Part shown: positions 10,691 to 23,965 of the stretch, piece after piece
Layout of the letters: each line of letters begins with the position of its first letter
Position numbering within the stretch: position 1 is the first letter of the stretch
Source: Adiantum capillus-veneris
Lineage: Eukaryota > Streptophyta > Polypodiopsida > Polypodiales > Pteridaceae
Direction of reading: 5' to 3'
Assembly: GCA_014529385.2 (NCBI GenBank)
Contig: CM043970.1
Coordinates: 61,325,523 to 61,389,522, forward strand
DNA: 64,000 bases
Notes under the pieces: generated by a model
Database searches by the model: none
What the model was told of the DNA's origin: nothing
What the model saw: only the letters and a program-made list of their open reading frames with translations
Made by a program: the position numbers and the translations under genes

Positions 10691-11745
10691 CTGTGGGATT
10701 CTCCTCCTTAGCCGGATTTGGGACTCTCTTTCCCTCTCTTCTGGCATCTGCCAAGAAACCCCTCCCTAGCAATAGGGACCTCGCTATTGGGGGGGGGGGG
10801 ATACCCCTTTAGCTTAAAACTTTTTGGCCCTTTAGGCGCGGGCATGAGCCCCAGCCGAACAAGCCACGTTAGCACAACGCTCCCGCCCGCCATCTCACAA
10901 GCGCGCAACCGCGCAGAAGCAGCCATCGCCGCCGGCTGTGGTCAAAACGCCGCCAGGCTCCGCCTAGCGGTCCACCAACACAGTGCCCTTAACAGCCTTC
11001 ATCGCCCACTTTGAATCCCATGTTTCCAATTGCATTTCAAGATTTTCAATCTCGCCAACCGAGGTCGTCCAAAATGCACGAAAAGCATCTGGCGCCAACC
11101 CCGAGCAATTGCACGCAATCTTCTCGGCTTTTGTAACTGTTTGCTCCGGGCTTTGTTTGACGTGCAGTCAATTCCTGCTAGCTCCATACACTACATACAA
11201 CCTTCTCAAACTCAGTCATGGTCCAAAAGTTTCCAGATGGCATGACTTCCCATGTGGTCAAGTGTGCATGAACCTAGCCCCCGACAAAACTTCAACTGGC
11301 CATATCTTGCAATCCGTAGCTCTGATCTGCAATATGAAAAGAGGGGTAGGCTCCATAAATTGAGAAGTACGCACATATACCCTGACATCCACTTGGGCTT
11401 CCTATCCCCAGCTGCCCTGTTGGCAAGAATCTACAACACACTGAACCTTCAACCTTCAATATCTTGGGCTCCATAGCTCTGTTTGATGAGCCATCTGGAC
11501 TTGCTCCTTGAGCACTTCAAGCTCTACATTTCTAAGCAAAAAACCAGCCCTTCATTCAATCTTCACTTGTCAGCCCAATTGGCTCACTTTGAGGCACTTT
11601 TGGTCTACAAAACCCACATAATGCATACATTCCAATCATGTCCTGATATTATGGTAGAATCTGGCATAAATCACCAGTTTGGCAAAACCTTGAAAAGGCT
11701 GGCAGATTCTTGTCTTTCACCTCATGTCCGCAAAGCGGCATGACA
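9769..11745 (-). repeat. 3' LTR, complete
   Basis: It is bounded by TGTCA (9769-9773) and TGACA (11741-11745), a 5-bp inverted terminal repeat. It matches 13714-15831 except that it lacks about 265 bp present there (about 15010-15280) and has a shorter CT tract. The flanking five bases on the left are TAGGT; the partner copy is lost. At 1977 bp it is long for an LTR. Confidence 0.85.
10614..10688 (+). repeat. (CT)n microsatellite inside 3' LTR
   Basis: Pure CT run of about 75 bp. The homologous place in the 5' LTR carries a 132-bp run (14562-14693). Confidence 0.92.
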
Positions 11746-11760
11746 TCCACCCCCTCTAAA
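11746..11760 (-). promoter_or_regulatory. Polypurine tract of the LARD-like element
   Basis: On the minus strand it reads TTTAGAGGGGGTGGA and abuts the TGTCA start of the 3' LTR, as expected for the plus-strand DNA priming site of an LTR retrotransposon. Confidence 0.75.
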
Positions 11761-12237
11761 CCTGCACATCCTCCAGTATGTGCCAATATTTATTCAACTT
11801 AAAAACATAAACTTGTAAATACATAACCACTGCCCCACTGCGTGCATGCTTTGAAAAAATTCCAACCTGTGGCTTCATTAGAATATGTCCGTCTCCAGGA
11901 TCATAGGGAAAATATAAGAATTTCCCAATAGTAGAACATAAGTATAGATTGGCCTATAAACCATAATGAACACCACCTGGATCATATGGCATAGAAGTCA
12001 ACTACTCAAGACCACGAAAAAATCCATCTCCACCCATGGTCAAATGGCATATCCATCAATTGGCTTGGATCATGCATAGAAACCGCCCCACCTAGATCAA
12101 AAGCTAGCAGAAATTCCCCTATATCATATGGTAACATAAAGCATTGAGCATCATTAGATACTTCCATATCCCTTGTGTAGCCTGCTCTGCCAATGGTTGA
12201 TCAATCAATTACACGTAGGAGCATTAGTAATGTAGCT

Positions 12238-13598
12238 TCATCCCCCTCGAGAAGTAAAATTTTGGTCTTGCTCGTCCGAGTCCATGAGTACCCTAGAAAA
12301 ACTCGCTTCATGTGGTTCTTGATAATCATCAAGAAAAGATTCCCCTTTTGGTACATAGCCAACATCTAGTAGAACCTCATCCAGCAATTGCATAAGATCC
12401 TCATCGGCTGTATCTGGATAAACTTGATTATCCACAAAATCAGGTTTCTCAGTACCCTTAGCATCCATAAATGTAAATCCTTCCAAAGCTTCGTCCAACA
12501 AACTCATAAGCTCTGAGTCCACTGCTTTAGAGGAAATTCTCTACTCTCCACATCGTAGGCAACAAACTAGGCTTTTTACTATGGCATGCACAACACTAGC
12601 CATACCTGCTATAGATTGATCTTGAATTTGCTCTTCTTCATCCAAGTATCTTTGAAATTCTATAGCACAAAGCTCAGCATGATCACAACAAATAGCATCT
12701 ACCGCTCAATCCATGTGATCAGCACAATGATCCCAATCATAGGCATCACCAAAAGATTGCACTTGATCATGCACCCCCTTGGTATAAGAACCATCAAATA
12801 GGGAATCAATCTGCCACATTGTCTCCCCTGCATCACAAAAGCTTAATAAAGAAGGTGTATGCACCCCCTCTAAATCATCATGTTGTGGATCTTCAAGCAC
12901 AATTTCTTGATCATTCAAGCCCTCAAAATCTAGCATATCCAAGACCTGTAGATGCCCATGCACATCTAGACCTTGTGAACCCTCATGTGTGGACAAACCC
13001 TGTGAATCATCATGCCTTTCTCGACCTTGTAAGTCTTCAGTTTCAACCTTCATCATGAAATCTGCAATCCCCAGCTTTGCATAGACTGCCCGAAGAACTT
13101 CTTCATCATCTTCAACCTGTAATAACCTTCCATCCTCAAGAAAACACTCATCAATAGCAGTGTCAAGCTTAGACTGAACCTGATTGCAAACCTCCGCATA
13201 AATAGGCACATTACCACAATTTTCATCATCTTCATACATGCTTGGATCCCATCATTCACGGATAACAATAGCTTTAAACTTTCTCTAGTTATGAAAATCT
13301 TGTTGCTGAAGCTCCTGGAAGCGCTCAATAAAACCTGGAATCACAAACCTATCAAACTAATCCCCTGGTGATAAAAAACTGAGCATTTGGCATGTTCAAG
13401 TGCCAATTGCTTGACCATCTCCCGCTTCCAGCTTTCCGCCTCTTTAAATTCCCTTTTTGCTATTACCGATTTTGATACTTGAAAAACTTTTGGGTTGCTC
13501 TGCTCTTGAAATCCACCTAGTTCACCTTTTGCAGACTGCTCAAATTCCCAGTTCTCAATTTTCAAACCGGTACCAAAATTTTGGTGTAGAAACTGCAC
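12238..13598 (-). pseudogene. Acidic internal protein of LARD-like element, function unknown
   Basis: Minus-strand frames with similar style run through the whole internal region: 13341-13598 (KREMVKQLALEHAKCSVFYH), a FIERFQELQQQDFHN segment near 13300, then 12706-13239 and 12238-12522. They are separated by a frameshift near 13340 and a few stops. The central part is strongly acidic and carries LxxLxDEVLxDV-type leucine repeats (LMQLLDEVLLDVGY, LMSLLDEALEGF) and DLQG/SQGL dipeptide repeats. It has no zinc knuckle, no DSG protease motif and no YxDD. Its orientation agrees with the LTRs. It may be a captured host gene or a private accessory protein; I recognise no family. Confidence 0.45.
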
Positions 13599-13713
13599 TT
13601 GATTTGAATTATGCTACCCATTAGCCCTATAATGTGCTGCATCCCTTTCAATTAGCTTGTCACCGTGTCTGGCTCTGTCTACCCTGATCAATTTCGCATC
13701 GGGTTCACGAAAT

Positions 13714-15831
<2,118 letters not shown>

Positions 15832-15876
15832 CGTCTCCATCTCAACGAATGAAATAGATGGGATCTCTACATGGGG

Positions 15877-16320
15877 CTACTTTGAAGTGTCTGCCTCCTC
15901 TTGGATTTTCGTTCGTCCCTCTCTCAATAGCTGGTTGACTCTTTTAAGTTCTGCTATTTTTTTCAGTAGCTCATCTTCTCTTTGGACCCGCATCAAAGCC
16001 AGGTCTCTGAGCTGAGACTGCTCCAACTTAAGCTCTAGCTTGAGGTCTTTATTTTTTTTCTCTAATGCCTTGTAGAACTCATTTGTTCCTTTGATCGAGG
16101 CCACTATAGGATTTTCTCTGATTTGTTGCAGGAAAATTGCATGATTATTTATTCTTTGTTCGGAGTACTGTAGGGAGGAATTGGCTACATCCAGCTGAAC
16201 CTGAATCTTTTGAACTGACAAGGTCGTGGTTAGAAGTTCGTTTGTGACTTCTGTCAGCTGTTCATCTTTTGCCTTCCATGCATCTAAAAATTTTGTAAGA
16301 AAAACTTCAAGCTCCTCCAT
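15877..16320 (-). CDS. Coiled-coil protein ORF, 147 codons, unknown
   Basis: Uninterrupted from the ATG (complement of 16318-16320) to the stop at 15877. The sequence is rich in Glu, Lys, Leu and Gln with heptad-like spacing (for example ALEKKNKDLKLELKLEQSQL and LLKKIAELKRVNQLLREG), so a long alpha-helical coiled coil is likely. No catalytic or membrane motif is seen. It lies just outside the truncated 5' LTR, at a recombination or insertion junction, and may be the end of a larger retroelement ORF (compare the helical ORF at 62728-63063). Host-gene status is not supported. Confidence 0.4.
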   Translation of the reverse strand: MEELEVFLTKFLDAWKAKDEQLTEVTNELLTTTLSVQKIQVQLDVANSSLQYSEQRINNHAIFLQQIRENPIVASIKGTNEFYKALEKKNKDLKLELKLEQSQLRDLALMRVQREDELLKKIAELKRVNQLLREGRTKIQEEADTSK

Positions 16321-16449
16321 TTATTTTTCTATTTATCTCTTGCGAGCTGATTTTTAACTTATATTTTTCTCCATGTGCACATACTAATTTAAACAAAGCA
16401 CACATCGACTTAAAAACTTCAAAAACATTTAAAACATTGGAAGTATACA

Positions 16450-16765
16450 AATTGGATTAGCAAATTGTGTTCACACACTTTTTTACATAGAGTTTATGTA
16501 GATGTAACAATCAAAAAGCGATGATAATTGATGCTCTTTAAAAAGATACAAAAGAATATTTAACATGCAAGTTGTGTGCATTTTGATTTTTTACAAAGAA
16601 TTTATGTAAATGAAGCATTAAAAATAGCATTAATACTTGAGAGTCCTTTAAAAAGATTAAAAAAGAATATTTAACATGCAATTTGTGTGCAAATACTTTT
16701 TTACATATAATTTATATAAATGGAACATTTAAAATAGCAATGATTGAGAATAAAGTATTCTTTTG
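16450..16765 (+). repeat. Degenerate tandem repeat, period about 110 bp
   Basis: GTGTTCACACACTTTTTTAC, GTGTGCATTTTGATTTTTTA and GTGTGCAAATACTTTTTTAC begin at about 16467, 16576 and 16686. Intervening words AAGAATATTTAACATGCAA and TTTATGTAAATG also recur. About three units. Confidence 0.7.
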
Positions 16766-16822
16766 AATATAATTTCAAATGGACAGTTAAAAACAACAAA
16801 ATTAAACAATTCATACATTTTG

Positions 16823-17232
16823 TATATGAAATACTCTTTACAGCCGCGTTACCGACCGAGTATTTCATATACTAATACTTAAAAAATTAACTGCACATGC
16901 ACATACAAATTATATGACGTTCGTACGGCCAGGTTAACGAACTAAATGCCACATTTATGCAAAAATAGATGCTTCTAACAAACGACACTCTATTCGCCGT
17001 GTTACCGATCGAGTGCCACCTGAATCTAAGGAAAAAAATGGCTTGCATACGAACATCATATAGCCGCGTTACCGACCGATGCCCATATGTTTTTTGGGAA
17101 AGGGGAAGGGAAGGTGACTTACCATAAGGATACTAGATTCATCGCGTTACCGACGTAATATCCAGACAGTAAGACAATACTTACCACAAGGACACCATCT
17201 TCCCCGCGTCACCGAGGTGATGCCCCCGTCAT
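16823..17232 (+). repeat. Series of small hairpins sharing loop motif GCCGCGTTACCGACC
   Basis: The motif (C/G)CGCGTTACCGACC or a close variant occurs near 16843, 16927 (most diverged), 16996, 17063, 17143 and 17204, at 60-85 bp spacing. The flanks of most copies are complementary to each other but differ between copies: TATATGAAATACTC / GAGTATTTCATATA (16823-16836 / 16858-16871, perfect 14-bp stem), GACACTC / GAGTGCC, CATC / GATG, and GGATACTA / TAATATCC. The shared loop with changing stems is directly visible. Function is unknown; it is not an ORF and does not look like a tRNA or miRNA precursor. Confidence 0.65.
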
Positions 17233-17273
17233 AAGCACTGTTCCGTAGAATAGCTTACACACACACTCCCATT

Positions 17274-17422
17274 GTGTGGTAAGGTACCTTATTACTGCCG
17301 TGCAATACAACAAAAGGCACGCTACCACACAACACATACACACACACACAACACATACCCGGATCGTGTGGTCAAGTACTCTGCTCCTGCCATGCAGTGC
17401 AACGTAGAGCACGCTCCCACAC
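17274..17422 (+). repeat. Two related 57-bp units, each closed by GTGTGGT / CCACAC ends
   Basis: Units at 17274-17330 and 17366-17422 share length and framework (GTGTGGT, a central TGC-C-TGCA part, GCACGCT, CCACAC). They are separated by an AC-rich stretch. The first contains the palindrome AAGGTACCTT and an inner CGTGC..GCACG pair. They follow the hairpin series directly and may be its diverged continuation. Confidence 0.55.
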
Positions 17423-17464
17423 GACCCCCTGTCTCCTCTCTCCTCTCAACATACCTGCAAAGGT

Positions 17465-17467
<3 letters not shown>

Positions 17468-17539
<72 letters not shown>
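17468..17539 (+). repeat. (CT)n microsatellite
   Basis: Pure CT run of about 72 bp. Confidence 0.92.
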
Positions 17540-17542
<3 letters not shown>

Positions 17543-17608
17543 AGATGAAAGCAAGAAGAAATAACACCCAGTGGGCCCAATCAGGCCCGCGTATATATAA
17601 TTCTGCGA

Positions 17609-17790
17609 GCCCGTCGGGCTAAAAAGCCCGGCGGGCCTGCAGGGAAAATGAAAAATCCCGACGGGAATCTAGTGGGTTTGCAGGTCACCCTTAACCGGGC
17701 TCTGTGTGATTATGTTTAGTGTAATCATGTAAATGTGTCAATAAGACCTTGTGATCACACAAAATTTATCGTAATTACGTAAATATTAAA
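17609..17790 (+). repeat. CCCG-rich hairpin and GTAATCA-type motifs (transposon-end-like)
   Basis: GCCCGTCGGGCT-AAAA-AGCCCGGCGGGC (17609-17636) forms a 12-bp stem with one mismatch. It is followed by CTGCAGGGAAAATGAAAAA, TTTGCAGGTCA, and GTGATTATG, GTAATCATG, GTGATCACAC and GTAATTACG words. The same order of blocks occurs at 33871-34090 beside the hAT transposase. Probably a solo end or internally deleted relative of that element. Confidence 0.5.
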
Positions 17791-18279
17791 TCACTGGTAA
17801 GAAATGAAGTTTAAAACCTACACAAAGTCACTTTTTAAAAATCACTTAAATTAATGTCAAAATAATTTAAAACTATAATTAAAAAAAAATCACGGAACAA
17901 AGCATTGAAAGACACCAACATTGAAGACATTTGTACTCCACATCAAAAAAATTGCACGTTCTAATCGAAAACTTGAACAAGTTGAGAATAATCAAGTATG
18001 CACAGAAGCGATACTAAAAACTCCCTGTCATCAGTTACAAGCTTTTACAAAAGCACATCGCGGAAATGGAATGTTCTCTCACAAAAAGCTCTTCTCTTTT
18101 CTGGAGCGGACAACCTTTTCATTGATTACAAAGAGATATTGCTTGGACAAGGTATATTTGAGATTAACATACTCGTGAAGGTGATTGAGGTGCTAATCAT
18201 TAGTCACTGCAATGTCGTGCACTCCATCACCATGGAGGCATATTTGTAGGTCAACTGATTCTCTACCAGCAACATTAGA
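17791..18279. other. Spacer
   Basis: AT-rich. A short frame around 18100-18170 contains LLGQGIF, faintly like a kinase glycine loop, but nothing else supports a kinase. Confidence 0.3.
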
Positions 18280-19420
18280 TTATAGTGCCTCCAATTCTCC
18301 CATTGTCTTCCGTCTTCTATAGGGAAAGACCATTGAAAAGATTTGCTTTGCAATATGGTATCTGAACACCACATTGTCAGCAACTACAGAGCACATGATT
18401 CTATCTTTCTGGTGGTTGACCATCTTAGTCTCCCATCCAGCTGCAAAGAATCCGTTGATCATACTTCCCCCTGTGCAAGCCCACATTGAAGTTGAAAGAT
18501 AAACACAAACACATGAAGAGACATAAACCATGTTACCGTGGTTTTGTGGGAACCATAGGTTCACTTCATTACTGCTTGCACATCTGCCTTGATTCTTATT
18601 TTGGTTGTTGGGATGAAGGCACTGTCTAGCTTAGGCCATTTTAGACTCTCCAAGGTTGGCAAGTGAATTGGAGAAAGAGTACCATACCCATTTTGCCTAG
18701 GTGTGACATAGGTATGATTATAAAAAAACTATCATGTGAGAAAATCTTAGAGGATGGATAGCCAGCATAGAGCGACTTACCAAGGTCAGTGTGGATGGCC
18801 TCAAAAGTTTTTGTGAAGGACTCTATTGGCTCCCACTCTACAAAATTGGATGGAAAAACATATGGAATCATGAACAAGCAATGGAAATCTTATAGTTATC
18901 AAAAGAAACGTACAGTGGAAAATACTAAATACACAACCTAAAAAATTGGAAGAGGAGTAAAATTACAGTAGTTTGGAGGAAACCTAAATGGAACCAATGT
19001 TGTCTCTAGCTTCAATTGTGAAGCAACATACACATGTTGCACCTTTGCAAGCCTCTTTCCGTCTTGTGTTTGCTTGAACTCCATGATAATTCCCTTCCAA
19101 TGGTGTGCTTAAGAAGCCATGTGTCTCCTTGAGACCTTGTGTCCACCTCTTGAGCTGGTCTACATTGTCACCCACATCATTCGTTTGATCTCCGCCATCA
19201 ACCAACATCCACTATCATCTTGTACATTGCTGCATGAAATGGAGTCAATGACACTCCTAGGTCGTCGAGTACCTGATGATGCCATGGGGAATAATGGCAC
19301 AACCTGCAGAAAAACACTTATGATTAGACATTGCACATCCATATTCTCAGTTGTATAAAGAGCAAGATTCTTAATGGTAAACAAAGAAAATTGATGCCAC
19401 TTATTGCTACATTGCTCCAC
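18280..19420 (-). pseudogene. Coding-like minus-strand fragments, unrecognised
   Basis: Three short minus-strand frames (18280-18564, 18641-18877, 18984-19208) have ordinary protein composition rather than low complexity, and their spacing would suit short exons. I recognise no domain. An alternative is that all are chance frames in decayed transposon sequence. Confidence 0.2.
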
Positions 19421-20083
19421 CTTTCTGTTGGCTTAATGGGGAAGATAATGTTTCAAAGCTTGAGAGGGAAGTAGATCCTCTCTAGAGAGCTTAATGGAGA
19501 AGGAGCAAGAAACCTGTTAAGGAAAGAAAGAGGAATGATCTAGTAGAAGTATATGTTGCAGATCTTTATCTTTAGGTAGAGGTGTTTAGTGAGGCTCATC
19601 AAGAAATGGAGAACTTCAGCTTGAGGAGAATGCAGTAAGCTTGATGAGGGAAAGGAGGTTCAAACTTCTGCTATAGAGATTTTGGGAGGGAAAACTGAAA
19701 GGGAGGAAAGAGAAGCAACTTGCAAGTTAAGTGAAGAGAAGTGAGAAAATGTATAGTAGAGAGAGAGGGAGGGAATGATTAACACGTTTTTGGAGGGACC
19801 CCCTTTTAGGAGAGAAGGGGGGATAAACTAGCAGCCACTAGAGAGAGAAAGGATTGGTTTTTACCCAACTATTTAGAGAAAATTTTAGTTTTTTGAATTT
19901 ATATGATAGTTTCTCTATATATTTTATCAAAGAGTACAAATTCAACCACTTACTTTTAGGTCCTGTCATACCCACCATTTCAATCCACATGGCATTGACC
20001 CATTTTTCCTTCCATAATCTCTTTTTTAATCCCATGGAAAATGAAGAGGCCCCCTTAGACCCCATTCCCTTCCTAATGGATGT
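19421..20083. other. Spacer
   Basis: GA-rich then AT-rich DNA with no recognisable element. Confidence 0.3.
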
Positions 20084-20084
20084 C

Positions 20085-20350
20085 AATTCTTCATATGCGT
20101 ATGATGTTTAGTCTTCGTATGCATATGATATCAAGTCCTCATATGTGTATGATGTCAAGTCTTCATATGCGTATGACATCTAGTCTTCATATGCGTATGT
20201 TGTCCAGTCTTCATATGTGTATGCTATTAGTCATCATATGCGTATGATGTTAAGTTTCCATATGCGTATGATGTCAAGTCTTCATATGCTTATGAAGTGA
20301 ATCCTTCATATGCGTATGAAATCTAGTCTTCATATGCGTATGATGTCTAT
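20085..20350 (+). repeat. Tandem array of about 28-bp units around TCATATGCGTATG
   Basis: About ten units of the form CTTCATATGCGTATGATGTCAAGT are arranged head to tail with length variation of a few bases. The core is nearly self-complementary (CATATGCGTATG). Variation between units (GCGTATG, GCATATG, GTGTATG, GCTTATG) suggests an old array. Confidence 0.85.
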
Positions 20351-20453
20351 GTGCTCCAAATTGCATGAAACTTGGTCCCTAAGCTTGTTTGTGGTGCTAA
20401 ACACCCTGGTATGCTCTGATATCAGCTTTGGTCCCTAAAATTGTCCTTTAGAC

Positions 20454-20469
20454 ATCATATGCATATGAT
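20454..20469. repeat. 16-bp perfect palindrome, copy 1
   Basis: ATCATATGCATATGAT preceded by GAC. The same sequence recurs at 20993-21008, with a truncated match (ACATCATATGCAA) near 21241. It resembles the core of the array at 20085-20350. Confidence 0.8.
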
Positions 20470-20992
20470 ATATAGCTAGTCATAATGGAATTATGTTTCT
20501 ACCCCAACTGCTCCTTGGTATATATTACATACACATGTGCTCATAACAAATTTTGGATATCAAAATTGCACAAAATCATCACTTTTTGGTAAGTAAATTC
20601 CTCGAAAGAGTAAAATGTCCTCATTTCTCAATCTATATGCCTAAATGAAATGAAATTTGGTATATGTGCTCCACACAACATGCAAAAGTCAATTTTTGAT
20701 GCCAGAATTACCTTCAAGACGTATGATTTTTTCTGATGGACTTTTGGCCAAAATTTAACCACAAGCATATCCAATTCTTCAGAACTAGTTTTCAAGCACT
20801 TCTACCAATTTTTATGCAAAGACATGCTCAGGGCACAAGTTTTTTTTTTATTGACACTCCGTCTTTTGTCTTTTGGGTATGAAGGGTTGATCAAAACTAT
20901 AGTCTCAAGGTGTACTTAGAGTAGAACACCCCTTTTGAACACTATGGTGCAGTCAGATTTGTCAAATTTGGTCTCCAGATGCCTCTTGAGAC

Positions 20993-21008
20993 ATCATATG
21001 CATATGAT
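20993..21008. repeat. 16-bp perfect palindrome, copy 2
   Basis: Identical to 20454-20469 and also set in a GAGACATC..ATATCTA context. Confidence 0.8.
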
Positions 21009-21523
21009 ATCTAAGTTTGCAAAATTTTAGTTTTTCTACATAGAACTCTTGCAAATGCCCTCTTATATGCACAACATCAATCAGTCATGAAAAAATGTCA
21101 CACGAAAATCTGTTTATTGTATTTTTATCCTCAAAATCAAACTTTTTGTGATTTTAAATGCAAACAAGCACTTCAACAAATAAATCAGTGATGAATAGCT
21201 CTAGATCAGAATTGGATCACTTACATCAAGCTACTTCTACACATCATATGCAATTTTTCATTTATGAGTAGAAAAACAATTCACTACCACACATAGACTA
21301 GCAAGCACTTTTATCACCTCACAAGTCACTCGACCACCAACTACTCTAATCTACAACTAGTACTACAAATCCTAACTAATTCTATGTAGTCGTAGCCCCT
21401 CAACAAGACACACGCTTCTTGGTTGTCCACTTGATCCACTTAAGAAAAATGCTTTCTTTAGTTGAAACAAAGCAAGAAATCATCACATGAGTGTTAGTAG
21501 GATTACCTACTTAAGTCCTTGTG

Positions 21524-21542
21524 TCCCCGACAATGGTTCCAA
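21524..21542 (-). promoter_or_regulatory. Putative gypsy primer-binding site next to an LTR edge
   Basis: The minus strand reads ..CAACA followed by TTGGAACCATTGTCGGGGA. From established knowledge, TTGGCGCCGTTGCCGGGGA is a common PBS of Athila/Tat-type gypsy elements. The differences here are all transition-like or CG losses, as expected from decay of methylated DNA. The LTR would begin at TGTTGCGGGGG (21543) and extend right, with the internal region to the left. The other LTR end was not found. Confidence 0.5.
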
Positions 21543-23369
21543 TGTTGCGGGGGAAAATCACACCACCTATAAAGTGCATGCAGCACTACCTAGATCAACA
21601 TAATGTCAATCAAGGACACAAATGACACGATAAGCGCATAGAGGCTGAGACCATCCCACACATACAACACTCTGGAAGGCCAACTAAACGAAAATCAAGA
21701 ATCTCACTGCTCTCAACTACACCGCTCAACCCACATACACACAAACGGAGGGAAACTCACCAAACCATACCAAAATCGTACGAAACTTAAGGAACACCAT
21801 CCCCTCACTAGGATACACCTCTCCCAAATCCTCAAAAATCAAAATCCTCATTACAAATGATGTTCTTAACCGTAGTCCACATCATTTCATAACTCTCAAA
21901 ATTTAAGAGTTTCTTACAAAAATTGAGTTATGCTGTATTGTTGATCCATGGGTCAACAAATTGCTCCTTTCCCCACCTTCGAGGCTTGAGCTTGTAATAT
22001 TGTTCCATTAAGACTTGATAGTTTTTGGTGTTTTCATAGATATATCCCCATCCGACTTTGTTGAGGATGGATAGGTTAAGATCATTGGTATTGACAAACC
22101 TTCATTATACTGAGCATAAAATGGCCACAACCCAATGTTTGGTCACTCTTATCTGTGAAGGAGAAGATGCTTTTTGACATTTGCTCTTCATTAAAATTTG
22201 GGAAGGCTTCCAGGTCAGTAGGGTTAGTAGGGCTTAGTTAGTGCTACCCCATGCATATTTTTGTACACTTGTTCAAGACATTTCCATTTAGTGTCACACC
22301 TACTATGTTTTGTAGTAGGAATGTTATGTAGTATGAAGCACTAAAACTTGTATTTGGAGAGAATTGGGGAATGTTTGAGGGAGTGGACCAAGGAGATAAA
22401 TAAAAGTGCAAGGTGGGGGCTTTATATATTTTTTTATGGTATCTTAAAGTGCTCACTACTTTGTACCTATGATTCCACTATGAGCGTTGGATCTGTAAGA
22501 TGACAAGCTGCTTCCATTGTGGGACTCTGTTGCTAACAAAATTGCAGTGGTGATAGAATGTCAGGAATGAGGAGTTTATTGCAAAAGGACAATGTTGTGG
22601 CCAACCAAACTCCTATCCACCATGAATCACATGGTTTGCATAGCCCCCACAAACTTGATGAGAACAAATCCTCTATCAAACTTGAAGCCACAGAAACTAT
22701 GGATGATGAGGATAAGCAACAAGAGGTAATTCTAAGCATCTTGTACGTTGAGAATTCTACCTTTCTTCTTTGAATTTAGTGAATTCAATTTTTGGAGGAT
22801 GTTTTGGACATGGACCTGTGAGCTAGCCAGAAGGGGGGAGGAGCGCACAATGTTTGCACCTCAGGTAGCCCTTGACCATCCCCCCTCAACAAACTACCAA
22901 TGCAGGATGTGTGCATCATACACAAAGATTTATCCCCCAACATCCATTTTGTTTTGTGGGTGCTTAAGGCCACTAGAAAACTCCTATGCTTAGCACCATC
23001 CCTCAAACATCCCATGTAATTATTTTGTTTAAAAAATCCCTCGCAATTGCCACTTTTGGCATTGGATTTTGTGGCAAGGTTATGGCATGCATATCACTTA
23101 GTCAAGCCTTGGGGGTTGACACTATATTTCTGACAAGTCTATAGTTATTGAGGCAAACTATAGTGTAGAAGTAGGAGATAGAGAGATAATGAGAGAAAGA
23201 GAACTGGAGGTGCCATCTGCTTGTGTATGCATGTGTGGCACTAAGTTGTGTGGACCACAGGAAATGATCCACAGAAAACATGGACGTTTTTTGTTGTGCT
23301 TTGGATGGTCGATGTGAGGAAGTTGAAGCATTGGTAAATGCTATGTAGAGGATTATAGGGGTGGTGGTA

Positions 23370-23370
<1 letters not shown>
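21543..23370. other. Probable decayed LTR and spacer
   Basis: It starts at a probable LTR edge. No gene is recognised. The small frames at 22558-23015 show no domain. Confidence 0.3.

Positions 23371-23432
<62 letters not shown>
23371..23432 (+). repeat. (GA)n microsatellite
   Basis: Pure GA run of about 62 bp. Confidence 0.92.
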
Positions 23433-23437
<5 letters not shown>

Positions 23438-23845
23438 AGAGGGTGGGGGTTGTTGTGTGTGCCACAAGAGAAGCAACATCGGGTGCAATCTTCCCATATG
23501 CAAGAGTGAGCATTTTTCTCTTGCATGTATTTACTTATAGATTGATCAATTCTCACCCCCCCCCCCGCTCATAAAGAGCTCTGTAATGATACCATATCAA
23601 TGAAGGTGCTATCCTTTTGTGTTTTTGGGTGATGTATTATGCATTTTGAGTGATCTCTTTTGGTTTTTCCACCTCTCAAACACAATAAATTAATCTTTTA
23701 CTGTTTCCATTACACAAAGGAGTAGATCTCCCCCCTCCAAAAAGATTTGGAGAGCCAGCAAAGACCTAACAAGAGACAAGGCCCTCATCCTTTAATTATC
23801 CTTGCAAGTGGCAAGGACCTCTTTCATCTAAAAGAGGGTGATTCA

Positions 23846-23965
23846 ACAAGAGCTCACAAGCCCCCATCTAACTAAAAGGCTGATCCTACAAGAGCTAACA
23901 AGCCCCCATCTAACTAAAAGGCTTATTCTACAAGAGCTAACAATCCCCCATCTAACTAAATGATG
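23846..23965 (+). repeat. 42-bp tandem repeat, about three units
   Basis: ACAAGAGCTAACAAGCCCCC-type units start at 23846, 23888 and 23930 (period 42) and differ at few positions. Confidence 0.85.

Noticed and set aside
10414-11476. Overlapping ORFs on both strands inside the 3' LTR
   Set aside because: They lie in LTR sequence, overlap the CT tract, and are not conserved as frames in the other LTR.
16823-17232. CRISPR-like repeat array
   Set aside because: Units are irregularly spaced, the repeat is only about 15 bp, flanks are self-complementary rather than unique spacers, and the DNA is plant nuclear.
18100-18175. LLGQGIF motif as a second kinase glycine loop
   Set aside because: No lysine, catalytic loop or DFG motif follows, and the frame ends quickly.
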